A stretch of DNA of 64,000 nucleotides from Bedellia somnulentella (GCA_963576735.1 OY755173.1:13486873-13550872); one strand, 5' to 3'; shown: positions 1 through 12,556, counted from the stretch's first letter. Numbers and translations: made by a program. The notes: generated by a model from the sequence alone, not told the origin.

Positions 1-299
1 ATGCCTGATGCATATATAAAAAAAAAACTGATTGGCTTGCACATGGGGTTTCTGCCATTATTGTACGCCTTTCATAATTAGACGGGGATATTTCTAAGCA
101 AATACTCCTCTACCTGATAGTACTAGGCGTAGAATGTACTAAAAACGTCAATATGCGTACTTTGGAAATTCTTGTTCAATGGCCTTTTATTTTAGATATA
201 TAATCATATAAATACATAAAAGAACCGACTGCAGAAACACCGAAAAATATAAACAATGATATTGTAATATAAAGCAATGGAACAAACTGATAATTAAAG
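1..299. other. AT-rich sequence, nothing recognised
   Basis: No coding potential or repeat family that I recognise. Confidence 0.4.
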
Positions 300-455
300 C
301 CATACATACATATACTCACGCCATTTTTATGTACAAGGCTAGTTCCTATTGGGGTAGGCAGAGACTATCGATCGCCACTTTGTACGATCCTGACAAACCG
401 CTCTTGCTTGGTTCACATCCATTAATCTTTTGAAACATGCTCTTTCGTAAATAAT
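300..455 (-). mobile_element. RTE-alpha LINE, 3' end fragment
   Basis: On the minus strand this matches the last ~50 codons and 3' tail of the RTE element at 58158-63225, including the GGGGTAGGCAGAGACTATCG segment (as read on plus), and ends in a CATA-type tail. It is 5'-truncated and diverged (frame broken), as expected for a dead-on-arrival copy. Confidence 0.75.
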
Positions 456-590
456 AATTAATAAATTAAATATAATTTATAATTTATAGACGCATTTTAT
501 GCATTATTTGGGATATATAGGTAAAATTACGTGTTTTTATTTGACTTTCGATGTGCAGGTTCAGTTTCAGAATTTCTTTAATTACTATTA

Positions 591-815
591 GCCGTGTAGT
601 GTCTGCTTAGAATAGCTATAACTAACCTGTTTCTACTCTTGCGTGTCTTAGAGCAGGACGAGGTGACTTCGGGTCTTTGGGATTTTTAAGCATTGGTTGA
701 GCCATGCGGTCGGAGAACCAACATGAACCATCAACTCAACTTCATAAAGTGGCGGAGGAATTCATTATAATGTTGCCCTGAATATCTCATTTTAGATTTT
801 ATAGCCGTGAGTAAA
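591..815 (+). repeat. SINE-B, diverged copy
   Basis: It starts GCCGTGTAGTGTCTGCTTAG and ends TATAGCCGTGAG, the two ends of the SINE-B consensus. The middle carries substitutions and gaps relative to younger copies. Confidence 0.65.
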
Positions 816-1844
816 GGAGTGACGAGAAGCAGTCTATGTACTAGTCAGTAGGTACAGAAGTCAAGATTTCGATTTGATGCAAAGCAAAATATATATCCGC
901 GTGTTATAACAAAGTCTTGAAACGATTTTAAAACAAGGCAATTTCATAAAGAACCTCCTCATTTCAGTTTTGTATTTTTTGGTGCAAAGTCATTAGGACC
1001 CATTTATTTTGTCTCGCTCTTGACAGTAACAATTGCTGTTGAGAATTAGAACGAAATTAGGGTTGCTTTTCTTTTCTTGATGGACAAGCTCGGAATCTTA
1101 TTAGCTTTTGAGCTATTTGGTATAATCAGCTCAAGTGTTTGGATAATCATTTGTGCATAAGCAGATTCAATCGATTGTTCAAACTTTTGAGTTTACAAGT
1201 GTTTTAGGTTGTTTTAGGATGTGTCGAAATAAAGGTGCAACTTTTACTGTTCATAAAATGAGATCTCTTTCTACTCTCATAAAAGCAAATAGGTTATTTC
1301 AATAAATATCATTAAACAAAATTGGTTGATTTACAAGAACATATTAAAACTTTTTCAATGGGAATTTCATGTTGATATTTATTAATTATTATTTATTAAG
1401 TAAATAAAATAATTGATCTTTTGTGGCTATTTCTAACTTCTATCTGTTCTATCTGTCAATATTACGATAACCAAAAAAACATTATTTATTGTATGAGGCC
1501 CCTGCAATATATAAAAAATAATAACTATTAGAATTTGACCTTAAAAATTTCACGGATCATGAGATAGAGCTTGATGAGATACAGAAGGAAGGAAGATATC
1601 CTTTTGGTTCAGAACCCAAAAAAAAAACAGGCAACTTCACTGTGAAAAATAGAGATGAAATTTTAGGATTTAACAAAAAGGCGATCAAAAGTATCTGCCT
1701 TTCTCAATTCAAACAATTATTCGCTTGATTATATGACTCACATCAACTCAACTCATCGTTCACATCGTTAACTTCCGAAGAGTTTTGCACCAGTTTTCAT
1801 CGGGTCATTCTTCACCGTCAATTTGACAAATTACTCAAATTAAA
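816..1844. other. AT-rich sequence, nothing recognised
   Basis: No feature that I can support. Confidence 0.4.
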
Positions 1845-1930
1845 ACGTTCACGCCGTATATCCCCGAAGGGGTTGGCAGAGGTACTAATACTTCTGAACA
1901 TCACGTGACATTGTCACCTAGTGTTCAGAG
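1845..1930 (-). repeat. SINE-A 3' fragment
   Basis: Contains the SINE-A 3' hairpin (CCCCGAAGGGG on plus) and the GAACATCACGTGACATTG body motif. It lacks the tRNA-like head. Confidence 0.7.
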
Positions 1931-1989
1931 CTATCAAGGTTGTTTCGAGGTATTTAAAAATCGATGTAAGTTAAACCTTCATTACTTAA

Positions 1990-2372
1990 ACATGATAGTC
2001 CAGTGGGTAAGAACACCCGCCCGAAAAACAGAAGGGCGTGAGTTCCAATCCTGGGACGGGCCTACACCAATTTGTCTTTTCTAAAGTCATATGTGTGGTT
2101 AATTTATCATGGTTGCTAACGGTGAGGGAAAACATCGTGAGGAAACCCACATGGCTGAGTTGTACTTAGTCATGTGACAGTGTATTCGTACAAAACGGCG
2201 ATAGGCCTGCCCCCTATCACGTGAGTACACTGTCTAAGCAAAACGTGGGTACCTTCTCTGGAAACTAGATGGCGCTTGCCATGTGAGTTCAGGAGTATTG
2301 GTACCTCTGCCAACCCCTTCGGGGAAAAACGGCGTGAACGTTTATGTTATTACGTTTATGTTATGTTATAAT
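1990..2372 (+). repeat. SINE-A, full copy
   Basis: The tRNA-like head has an A box (TGATAGTCCAGTGGG) and a B box close to GAGTTCCAATCC. The body holds GAGGAAACCCACATGGCTGA. The 3' end is CTCTGCCAACCCCTTCGGGG, then GGCGTGAACG and a TTATG-type tail. A short-stem hairpin CCCC-TTC-GGGG sits just before the tail. Transcription by RNA polymerase III is inferred from the A and B boxes. Confidence 0.85.
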
Positions 2373-4299
2373 CACGTGTAATGGAAAATTTTGGCCTTTC
2401 TGTTATTAGCCAAACTGCCTGATTAGGAACTCGCAGAAAATAGCAAACTTTGTCAAACTTGATAGTTAATTGTGATTATTGTATACATAAGGCCGAATCA
2501 CTCAACTCAAGGTCTGGAGACCTATCAAAAGACACGTGTTTGGAAATGTGAGGAAAACTTTCCTCGAAAATGTTATACGTTATGGAGGGCTTAATTGTAA
2601 CTGGTTGAAATACTTGGAAAGGTCTGTTTAGAATAGTTTTTCGCTTTTCTTTAGAATTGTGGAAGTTCTGGGGGGCAATTTTCGCACGGTAGATCACTTT
2701 CGATATTTATCACTTTTGTATTATTTTGCGATCGATATTTGACTTGAGCTATTCTCACTTCATCCAGCCGATATTTTTCTATTGAAAACCAGTCGATATG
2801 AAGACATATATGAAAGGCTGATATCGAGTGGTCACGATCAGTCGATATGATGATAATTGATAGAAATATTTTTTATAGAAATAATAATTTTGCTCGAAAA
2901 ACAAAAATATGGCACAGAGCGCCCCACGCTTTTTTATGAGTTAAATGTCCTTCAAAAGCGCGTTTTTATTTTTTTGTAACAATATTTACTTTGTGTGAAA
3001 TAGTGTGTTCAGTGAGCAGTGTCCTGTTAAGATACCTGTCACCGTTAGAAGTTTTCTCTTAGATAGGTGCAAGACTCTTTTCGTTAGGTGTGTTCCGTTA
3101 TGTTTGAAATCGCTTCTCTGGATTGTCGGTATTCTAACAGGGTATGCCATAGAGCCTAGTGCTGCTATCAGGCACATTTCCTAAATTAATTACGGTATTG
3201 CTTGTGTTTATTGTACGGGTTTAGTGTGATTGGTTCTGGTCCTTCTTTTGTGTTGCTGCATTATTTCCAAACAAATTTCTGTGCCCCCTATCCACCGTAA
3301 TGCGATATTTTTATTCTTGGATATATACTTTTAAGTGACTCATGATATTTTAGTATTATTCCGTGGTTGATTTGGTCATTTTTCAGAACATGCAAAACGA
3401 CTCTGCTGTCTGAAAGTATTTTTTTTGTCCAATATAGCTGGTACTGCTGGAGTAAGCCTACACATTTAGCTTGGTATTCACTTTAATTTTTCCCAATGTT
3501 ATGTATGTTTTAAGTTGTGGTCATGTGAGATTTGTCTTTAACCTTTGACTTTTATCTAACTGGAATATATTCCTAGGTTTATATTAAGGTAGTCATTTGG
3601 TTATTTAACAAGTTAGATTTTTTGATATTTAAGAAAATCATGATGGAAGAAAATAATAATGATTGTTATTGAAGCTTGAGAGCTTTGCCAGGATTATGAA
3701 AGTGAGGCTCGATAGTTTCTCCCTATTAGCTGTGTTTTTTCCTCTTAATCATTTTCGCCACTCGTATTGAATACGTTCCCAATTACCAAAATGTTATTGT
3801 TACGATATTCCTCTATGTCCGATCCAACCCAACTTACCTTACTAATCTGAATAATTTAATAACATATTATAAACACATAATTTTGTACCCAATAATGAGC
3901 AAAAATAAGCATTATTCATCATAGAAACGATTCTCGCAACGGGATCGCAATCACGACCTCAGTCCAGTAGATAACCATTGGACTACGCACGTAATCCAAG
4001 TACCTAACTATAAAATACTGAATAAATAGTTTATTTTCTATTTGCCCGGGAATTGCATAACAGAGTTTAAACAAAGTGCTGCGGTGTACTGTAGAGACCG
4101 ATTATAGGGTGGGAGTTAGGGGGGTGAGGTTGGAAGACATCTCCATCTAGGGTTGCTATATACAAAAGTAGGATTTCCTACGAAAAAACACGAATTAGTT
4201 GAAAATTTCGTGTTTTTTTTATTTACGAAGTAATTTTAGACATTTTAGGCGTGTGAGATTAATATTAATGCATTTCAGTTATTTTAGCTTTTCTTAAAA
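2373..4299. other. AT-rich sequence without a recognisable gene
   Basis: Short open frames here show no recognisable domain. A tRNA-like stretch is listed separately at 3945-4005. Confidence 0.4.
3945..4005 (-). repeat. tRNA-like sequence, SINE head or tRNA relic
   Basis: On minus, an A-box-like TAGTCCAATGGTT is followed about 35 nt later by a B-box-like TTGCGATCCC. Stems are too poor for a functional tRNA. Confidence 0.35.
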
Positions 4300-4622
4300 A
4301 AAACATAACATAACATAAACGTTCACGCTGAATATCCCCGAACAACCCCTGCCAGAGATACTAATGCTTCTGAACATCACGTGACTTTGTCACCTTTTTC
4401 AGGGTACCCACGTTTTGCATGGACAGTGTACTCACGTGGTAGGGGACAGGCCTATCGCCGTTTTGTACGAATACACTGTCACATGACTAAGTACAACTCA
4501 GCCATGTGGGTTTCCTCACGATGTTTTCCCTCACCGTTAACAACCATGATAAATTAACCACACATGTGTCTTTTGAAAAGACAAATTGGTGTAGGCCCGA
4601 CCCGGGATTTGAACACTAGTCG
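4300..4622 (-). repeat. SINE-A, near full copy
   Basis: Read on minus it has a B-box region (tRNA head cut short), the GAGGAAACCCACATGGCTGA body, and the 3' tail (TTATG)n, seen on plus as CATAACATAACATAAACG. The terminal hairpin is damaged (CCCCGAACAACCCC). Confidence 0.8.
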
Positions 4623-4642
4623 TTGTTTCTTTTTCCCTCTTC

Positions 4643-5165
4643 GTGGAATCCATTCAGTGGCAGACTTGTCCATTTTCAGTTTTCCACTCGGCAGACATGT
4701 TCCGCCAATTTAACTTTAATAGTTTATTTCTAATGCAACTTGTGTCGACACACTGGCGCCTTCCCATTTGTCTCGGTCTGCTGTTCGGGCTGAAGCTGCT
4801 GCGACATACTCTGAAGAAGCGTAAATATGGCTTCCTGGATGACAGTCATATTTTTATCCCTTTTGCCGTGGAGACCCTCGGTCCATGGGGTTCAGATGCG
4901 CGTAGATTTTTTAAAGAAATATCTGCGCGCCTAGTCGAAGCTAGCGGGGATCCTAGGGCTGGCAAATACTTTGGTCAGTGAGTAAGTATTGCAATACAGA
5001 GGGGTAATGCAGCCAGCCTCTTGGGAACCCTACCCCCTAGCGGCAGCGATTTTGAAAACATTTTTTATATTGTTTAATTTAATTTCTGCTGTAAATATTT
5101 AATTAATTAGTCACGTTTTAGTTTAGTCTTATATTTGTTAAGTGTGTACATATATTATATTTTAA
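4643..5165 (+). pseudogene. Retroelement C-terminal coding tail and 3' UTR, nonsense-broken
   Basis: The open frame 4643-4981 ends with residues like HIFIPFAVETLGPWG and DPRAGKYFGQ, then a TGA. Directly after the TGA the same frame continues with VSIAIQRGNAASLLGTLP. This pattern (FVP.A.ETLGPWG ... GDPRAG.YF.QR.S.AIQRGNAAS) is, from memory, the extreme C terminus of a class of retroelement reverse-transcriptase proteins; I cannot name the clade. The TGA probably replaces an Arg codon (CGA), so the copy is dead. Only about 100 C-terminal residues are present. A second copy of the 3' end lies inverted at 17085-17275. Confidence 0.5.
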
Positions 5166-5681
5166 ATAAAATGTTTATATTTCTAATAAACTTTTCTCAG
5201 ATCTTTCTTTATTTTATATTTTTAGTTTAACATTCAATCTAGTACTTTCTATTCTTCTCCTATTAAAAAAACCCATTGTTTCTGCTTTTCAGACAGACAG
5301 CTTAAATTCCAGACCCTCTAGCAATTTGTTTGTTATCTGGTATCCCTAAATCCCAGTATTACAACGAGTCGAGCAAAGGGTGGGGACAGGAGACGATGCA
5401 ACCTTACAAGGTCGACTGGCTAGGTCGTCTATCGGTTCTCATTTACCTTATGTTTTTCATGTGTATTCACGTTGAATGAATTTATGCATGTTAATGTGAT
5501 TAATTTTGCATATAAACTAGATGTAATAAAAAGAGAAGTGATTTTCTACGAGATGTTTGGCTATAGTATTTAATCATTAAGATTTATATTAGTCGTAGTA
5601 TCACAAATACTTTATTAATCGATTGTAAATCTAAAGAAATGTAACGAAAAATTCCTAGATCTGAACAATTTACTTAAAAAA
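5166..5681. other. AT-rich sequence, nothing recognised
   Basis: No feature that I can support. Confidence 0.4.
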
Positions 5682-5943
5682 ACATACATACATACATGCA
5701 TATACTCACGGCTATAAATCCCTAGAAGGGGTAGCGAGAGTTAAGGTATTATAAATATCTCAGCCATTATTGGAAGTCAAATGGGGAAAAGATGGTAAAA
5801 TAGAGGTTGTTAGTGATGGTACTGATGGGTCTCCAACCGCCTCGCCCGAACATCCATTTAATAGCCCCAATACCCTTAGTCGCCTCTTACATACACCAAG
5901 GGAAGAAACGGGTTAGTGCTATTCTAAGCCGAAATTACACAGC
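5682..5943 (-). repeat. SINE-B copy
   Basis: Starts on plus with (CATA)n then ACTCACGGCTATAAATCCC and ends at AAGCCGAAATTACACAGC, so the element reads on minus. Nearly full length. Confidence 0.85.
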
Positions 5944-6049
5944 TAAACATGTGTATACATAATACATTATTAATTATTATTACATTATACATTATGTATA
6001 CACATGTTTGGCGGTACTTGTTACATAAAACAACAGCAACGACTTAGGC

Positions 6050-6178
6050 CTCCCACAAGGTGGGACTTGTTGATAGTGGCGGGAAGCCAATGGATGAGGG
6101 CAGCACAGGCCCTGTCGTAGTGGAGGCCTTTGTCCATCAGAAGACGCCTATTGGCCGATGATAATGATGATGATGTAT
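6050..6178 (+). mobile_element. LINE 3' end with (GAT)n tail
   Basis: GGAGGCCTTTGTCCATCAG, then CCTATTGGCCGATGATAATG and a GATGAT tail match a 3' end common in Lepidoptera LINEs (established knowledge, clade not certain). No coding part remains. Confidence 0.55.
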
Positions 6179-6179
6179 T

Positions 6180-7730
6180 GAAATAAACTGATGCCACTCA
6201 AAGAAAATTAATCATCTTACTTTAAAATAGTATGTTACAATATTTACTAGTTCATGAACTATTTTTTAAATTGTAAGCAAATAATTAGATTTACCATTTT
6301 AAAGAAAATATAAACTTTGTATACCTAAAAACAGGGAACCCTCCCTATTAATGATTTTAAAAAGACGCATGCTCGCTAGTAAAAAAATAAGTCCACAACT
6401 CAGTGTACCATTAAACATTGAAAGAATGTTAACGTTAATCATGTCCAGTCTGTTAATATTTTATTGATCTTTAAGTTTTTTCCTAAAATTGTGTCTATGA
6501 GTGATTTTATTACCATAAAAATATTGAAAAACTTAAACCATTAAAATAAACTTTTGGACTTAGAAATTTTTGTTTATTTTGTAATAGCGCGCTATAGCTA
6601 TAGCGGTTGGTTGGGCTCGGGTAGCATAGCATTTACGCCTTGATTTTTAACAAAGCTTTGTTTTTTCAACTCTAACCTAACCGTTCACATCATATTTTAC
6701 AATATGCTGTTATAAGGTTATGTTATGTTGATGCTTTAGGTAAAAGAAAGGACAAGAAGTTCGATGCAAAGTTAAATCACCTAAGTCTTGTGACGACGGT
6801 ATGACAGATGTGGTGGCGAGAGGTCTTGTGAATAAACTTTCCGAGTAAACAGTGCATTTACAGAACACCACGTAAAAAAATATCAAGTGATGTTCTGAAG
6901 AACGTCTACTTCCTATCGTTTCAGGAATATACTGAGTAAACTTTATGTTCTACTTAAGTAGTCTATTTTTAAAAGAAGAAATATTACAATAATAATTAAA
7001 ATGCCTTAATTTAAAAATTAATTATGAGTAGATTTTATGTCACGCCGACTTTCCGTTGCTCTAGTTTACTAGTCGCCAATACATATTATCTATGAGAAAA
7101 TAAAAAGTTGGGTTACTCTAAGCCCCCAGTAACATACTTCAGACGAGTATAGAACTATAACTGTATCAACGTGAAACGGCTAATCCAACAAAGTTTTGAA
7201 AAATGTCAGTTGAACCAGAATTCACTGGTAACCTGAATCTGTTATGAAAGCGATTTTGAAAAAAAAGAAATCGCTCTCGTGATTGAAACGCAGATTGCCG
7301 GGAACTCGTATATTCAAAATGGCAATGAAGTTTTGTGACTATCACAGTTTCACGGTATTTCGATTGTGGTGATTTTCGATTATACTCCCATTCATATAAA
7401 ATATAAAATAATAAATTAATACACTTTATTGAAAACGAAAACAATACACAGATACAACCAGGTGGACTCATCGCTATCTCTAACAGCGATCTCATCCAGT
7501 AAATATTTTGAACGTAGAGATTGCGCATGAAAATAGACAATGGTTGGTGCAAAAGTAATATTAAAAAGTCGACACGGTTAAAAAGGAATTTGAAAGTTTG
7601 TATGGTTTATGTAAAATAAAAATGTCAATTTACTGCATAATTTTGAAAGACGTAGATAAGTTAATGGTAAATATGTCACAGTCAACTTGTTTAATCAAAC
7701 AATTTTAACGCCTAGACCATTCATAGATTG
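6180..7730. other. AT-rich sequence without a recognisable gene
   Basis: A 128-codon open frame on minus (7166-7552) has no recognisable domain and ordinary AT-rich composition. I treat it as chance. Confidence 0.4.
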
Positions 7731-7983
7731 TACATACATACATACATATACTCACGGCTATAAATCCCTAGAAGGGGTAGCCAGAGCTAAGGCATTAGAA
7801 ATTCCTCAGCCACTTTTGGAAGTTGATTGGGGTAAAGATGGTAATAATTAATGTTTTTGGTGACGGGTCTCCAACCACATCGCCCAAATTTCACTTAGAA
7901 AGCCCCTATACCTTTAGTCGCCTCTTACAATTACCCACGAGTAGAAATGGGGTAGTGTTATTCTAAGCCGACACTACACGGCA
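7731..7983 (-). repeat. SINE-B copy
   Basis: Full-length copy from the (CATA)n tail to CCGACACTACACGGC. It carries the usual terminal segment with CCCTAGAAGGGG. Confidence 0.88.
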
Positions 7984-9599
7984 TTCAACTGTGACATGTT
8001 AATTTGTTTAATTTCTCATAAAATGAAATATGTATTTAGCAGTCGTGTTGTGACAGTTTTTTCAATAATTTTGAGTCTTGTTTAAATTTATTACTTAAAA
8101 TATGTATGATTGTAATCAAAATTTACAATTTCATTCTTCTTCGACCTCAACCAACTTAATTTCCTAAATGATGAACCATAGCTGTCTTATTTACGTTATC
8201 ATTCATAGTCACCCTAAATTATTCAAGAAACCTAGACTAACAACGTCAGTCGTAAGGATCGGGCTAACTAATCAATCCGTTTCGATTTCGATGGACTTTT
8301 CATTTACTTACTAGGCATTCAATTAATTGAGTGATTTCATTAGTTTACTGTGACAAATATATACAAACACAGAACCAAGAGAAGAGGAGCGAAGCAAGGC
8401 GTTATTAGTGGAGTTACAGTGATTAATATAGACAAGGATTGAAATATTGTCATACTTCTCATTTTCGTTTATGTACCTTAGGCATTTCACAAAATGACTC
8501 ACGTTTTAAAACTGTCTCTAGCAAATGGCGGATCTAGACAAAATTCCAGACACATCTATTTAATTTTGGTTCCTTAAAAACTTTCTACAAAAATAAAGCA
8601 GGTGTTCAAGCTGCATATGATTCCGGTATTAACATGCATTTGTTCAAAAGAACTATAAATGCACGTGTACGCACACCCCTTCAGAATTCTCTTGCCCCAA
8701 TGACCTATTGGTGCATTCGCAGTGCGTTCGTAATATCGCGTAATAGGTTGAGCCCTCTCAATTCTTTTGTACTCCATACAAATTGATGCCGTTTTTGCAT
8801 ACCAAACTTCCTTTATGCATCCTGAACCCTCTTTTTAGCGTGAGAATGTAGGCCAAGTTCAAGGTCATGTATGATAATTCGATAATGCATTCAACTGCGA
8901 AATGTTAATTGCAACAGTTTACTAATTCTCGTGGTCTATCTTACTGGGGTTGAAGCAAAATGCTTTGAAGTACTAGTTTTTAAAAGATAAATATAGTCGT
9001 ATTTTAAAGAATAAGTTTAGTTGTATTAAATTCGCCAAATCATTGTGAATCAAATGTTACTGAGAGTGCTGATGTTATTATAGAAATCACGTTTGCTAAC
9101 ACGGTTGGAGACCTTTATTACCTTAGAAGTTAAATGTTTTGTAAATTGATGTTAGTTCGTTTTGAATGTTTATTTACATTAAAAATTATTTGTGTAAAAA
9201 CTTCTGCAGTTTTTCTTTACAAGATTGATTAAAATAATGAAACAGTTATACGCTATATGCCTTGCTCACCTTTAATATTCCTTGAGAACCGATGACTACG
9301 GAAGTATCTACCTACATTTTGTTCCTAGATGTGTATTATGAGTCTAGGATACCTGAAAGTATGTCATATTGTATTGAACATATTTATTCGCTGTAACAAA
9401 GGGCACAAAAAATGCAGGAAATAAATATATATTTGAAATAAATATTAAAGAAAGCTCTTAAAATAAGACACTAGATAACTTTGTTGAAATTAATTCATGA
9501 ATCTGCTGAATCATGAAATTCTTCAATGCATAGAAAGCAACATTATATAGAAAAGGAGCATATCATAGTTGTAGTTGCGTATGTAAAAGGCCTTCTAAA
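7984..9599. other. AT-rich sequence, nothing recognised
   Basis: No feature that I can support. Confidence 0.4.
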
Positions 9600-9666
9600 G
9601 GAAGCCTGAATATCTTAAATTTTTGCCAATTAAATTCCAACCGGGCGAAGCCGGGTTTTCATCTAG
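9600..9666 (+). mobile_element. Helitron-like 3' terminus
   Basis: A hairpin (AACCGGGCGAAGCCGGGTT) is followed 9 nt later by CTAG with a T after it, the standard Helitron 3' signature. No matching 5' TC end was identified upstream, so the copy may be truncated or diverged. Confidence 0.5.
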
Positions 9667-10169
9667 TTACTTAATATTACCCGAAAGGTGTCCATGACAA
9701 CGACAATTCTGGACAAGGACAAAATATGAAACTTGATCAAATCTCTTAATGGCTTCTTCGCCTTTGTACCTTGTTTACAGGTTTGTTTTACTTTGTCCGA
9801 TAAATAATTAAGATCGGTAACAAATATCTATTGTCATTTCGCTAATAGGCCGCCACACTTTGGTGTAGAAGTGTTTTGATAGCTTTTGTTTGGCTTTTAT
9901 GAGATTATCTTTACGTCATGTCATATTTGTCTGGAGATATAAATGAGGCGTATAGTTATCAGATTTCCTTTTAATAGACAATATAAGTAGCTCCCAATAA
10001 ATTAATGATAATGGCAGATATTTTATATCTTACTAATGGATAAGTTTGACTGTTTATAGTTATTTATTGCTTACAAAGCCCCAAAACTCTAAGATACTCG
10101 CAGAAAAAAAATGGTAAGTGTTATTCCAAGCCGACACTTAACAACCAACAGTACACAGTTTCAAGACCC
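9667..10169. other. Non-coding; small SINE-B scrap near 10075-10145
   Basis: The segment AAAGCCCCAAAACTCTAAG ... TATTCCAAGCCGACAC looks like a decayed SINE-B 5' end on minus. The rest is unrecognised. Confidence 0.4.
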
Positions 10170-10752
10170 AAATGTTCACGCCATATATCCCCAAGGGGGT
10201 GGCAAAGGACTAATACTTCTGAACATCACGTGGCATTGTGACCTAGTGTTCAGTTAGACGCCCCACGTTTTGCTTGAACAATGTACCACGTTTTAGAGGG
10301 CAGGCCTATCGCTGTTTTATTCAAAAACATTGTCACATTACTAAGTACAATTTAGCCATGTAGTTTCCTCACAATGTTTCCCTCAGCGCTAACAACCAAT
10401 ATAAAATGAATTAAAGAAAATAATATTAAATTCAATGAAATAATTTAAAGAAATGGTTTCGATAAACTGGGCCCACAATCAGTAATTTCTGATTTGTGTA
10501 TGAGTATACACAAAATCGGAACTGGTTTTCATTGTGAGCCCTACTTGTAATGACAGTAAGTCAGCAGCCATTTATATAAAACTAGAAAATTAAAATAAGT
10601 AAGAACAACAAAACAAACATATTTTTACTTATTACTGAAACAATAATTATCAAAATTACTCATATAACTTTACAAAAGACAATTGCTTTAGGCCCAACCC
10701 GAGATCCTCCATAATAGCGGGGTGCTCTACCCATTGAGCTACTACGGTAACG
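10170..10752 (-). repeat. SINE-A copy split by an insertion
   Basis: The 3' half (10170-10410 on plus, from GTTCACGCCATATATCCCC) and the tRNA-like head (about 10672-10752, GGCCCAACCCGAGATCC ... TACCCATTGAGCTACTACGG) belong to one SINE-A. About 260 bp of unrelated sequence separates them. Confidence 0.65.
10411..10671. repeat. Insertion in SINE-A with imperfect hairpin
   Basis: Contains CTGGGCCCACAATCAG ... CATTGTGAGCCC, an imperfect inverted pair. It encloses a second one (GATTTGTGTAT / ATACACAAAATC). It looks like a small foldback repeat. The edges and a target duplication could not be fixed. Confidence 0.4.
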
Positions 10753-10763
10753 GGCAAAAAACA

Positions 10764-11730
10764 TCTATACTTATAATAAATCTGTAGAGAGGTCAATTCT
10801 GTACATGAAATATATTTTCAAAATAACTATCAGGTGGTGATTAGGGATCGATACTGATGCCAAAAATGCAATCAGTAAAATTTTTGTCTGTCTGTCTGTC
10901 TGTCTGTCTGTCGGTTTGTATGTTCCTTATGGAAACAAAAACTACTCGACGGATATTAACGAAACTTGGTACAATTATTCTTCATACTCCTGCGCAGGTT
11001 TTTGTATACTTTCCAGCACAGAAGTCAAGGGGAATTTTGGGAAATTTTGGGAAAACGGGAGAAGTTACTCCATTTTTTAAGCTTCCGTCGCGTGTGCAGC
11101 CTTAATGGTTAAACTTACATAGAAATCATGTATGACGGAAATATTCTTCATTAAATTATCTAAAAAAAAGTCCTCAACAGTATATGTCTATCTTTTACGG
11201 TTGACTCACAATAACACGTGTAATTCCTGATAGCTTAGCAGTTCGGAACATCCTGATTATATTAGTTTACTCTTACGTTTGTAAACCTCTCACTCATCCC
11301 TAATTTAAAAAAGGTAACATTATTACCTATTCAATAAAAAAAGAATCATAGAAATCGGTAGACAAACACCGAAATTATTTATAAAATAAGCCATCGCGCC
11401 CGTGATCGAAACCAAATCTTTACTAATTTACATATAACATACTAGATGGCGCCAGTAGTTGCATCCTACATAACGTAATGATTTATTTTTTAGATTGTTA
11501 TAAATACTTCATGGCGTTTTATTCCAAAATTTGCTATTAGACGGAAATACTGAACCGTTCATTAAAGCGCATTCAAAATCACCAAACTACACTGTTAAGG
11601 GAGTGCTATAAATTTCATAAATTGAAAACATTACGCTGAAATTCACAATGCTTGAGCAGTGACTGAAGAAAGAAACCTCAGATATTTAAAAAAACAACGC
11701 TACCCGTGCGAAGCGGGGACGATCCACTAG
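10764..11730 (+). mobile_element. Non-autonomous Helitron, complete termini
   Basis: It begins TCTATACTTATAATA, preceded by A, and ends CTAG followed by T, so it sits in an A/T target as Helitrons do. The 3' hairpin CCCG-TGCGAAG-CGGG is at 11703-11717, 13 nt before the end. It encodes no Rep/helicase. A (TGTC)n microsatellite lies near 10886-10912. At 967 bp it would have to be moved by an autonomous relative elsewhere. Confidence 0.8.
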
Positions 11731-12489
11731 TATTAAATAATATGCTTTTTTTTAAAGATATTCAACTACAAAAGACTTCATTGAAAAAGCCCAATAATTA
11801 TTACGATATTGGAAAGCTTGACTGTTATCACTTAACTTTTTAAAAATACACAAATAGTTTTAATATGGGATTCAACCGGCAAAAGCAAATGAGACTTAAC
11901 GGCCACAACAAGAATTTGGTGTCAAAAAGTGGTATTCTAAGAAAATAAATGATCAATTCATATTTTCTTAGATTTTCTGTTACAGTTACAATCTAGTAAA
12001 AGTAGGTTGCCGACCGAGTTTGAGGCTATGATATCGCATTATATGTTGGCAAAATTTTATATTAAAGACTATTCATCTCATTATTCTTCTAAGAAATAAT
12101 TCTTTGAACCAACGAAGTATTCTCGTTTGTAGTTAATAAATATTTACCGAACAATATATCTAAGAAAAAGTGTAAATGAGGCGACGTCCCTTGTCAAGGG
12201 CTGATTAATTTCCGCGTCCATCTATCGCCCAAAAGGGATTTACTTCACGCCTATCAATCTCTTCGTAAAGTTAATTTGATTGCTTTCCAAATCGAAAGCT
12301 TATCCGAGTATTATTTACTGTATAAATAAACAGTTTATTATGTTGTTTGTATTCGAAAAATTCACGTGACATTCATAAGAAATTATACACTCTGCTGTCC
12401 TGTGTTTGTTCTGTAAAAATTGGAAAACTAAAACACAAAGTTAAAATGCATTTTAATTTCTGTTTGTTGACGATGTTTTCCTGGATTGT
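11731..12489. other. AT-rich sequence, nothing recognised
   Basis: No feature that I can support. Confidence 0.4.
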
Positions 12490-12556
12490 ACAAAGTATAG
12501 TCCATAGTCTCAGCGAATCTCGATGGGAACTAACGGCGGCGTGAGTATATGCAAGT
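12490..12556 (+). mobile_element. RTE-alpha 3' scrap
   Basis: CATAGTCTCAGCGAATCTCG followed by ATGGGAACTAACGGCGGCG and GTGAGTATATG matches the last codons and tail of RTE-alpha. Confidence 0.6.

Noticed and set aside
5682..5700. (CATA)n tracts as telomeric or satellite repeats
   Set aside because: They are the tails of SINE-B and RTE-alpha copies; the insect telomere unit TTAGG is not seen in arrays.
7166..7552. 128-codon open frame on minus
   Set aside because: AT-rich composition, low-complexity hydrophobic runs and no domain.
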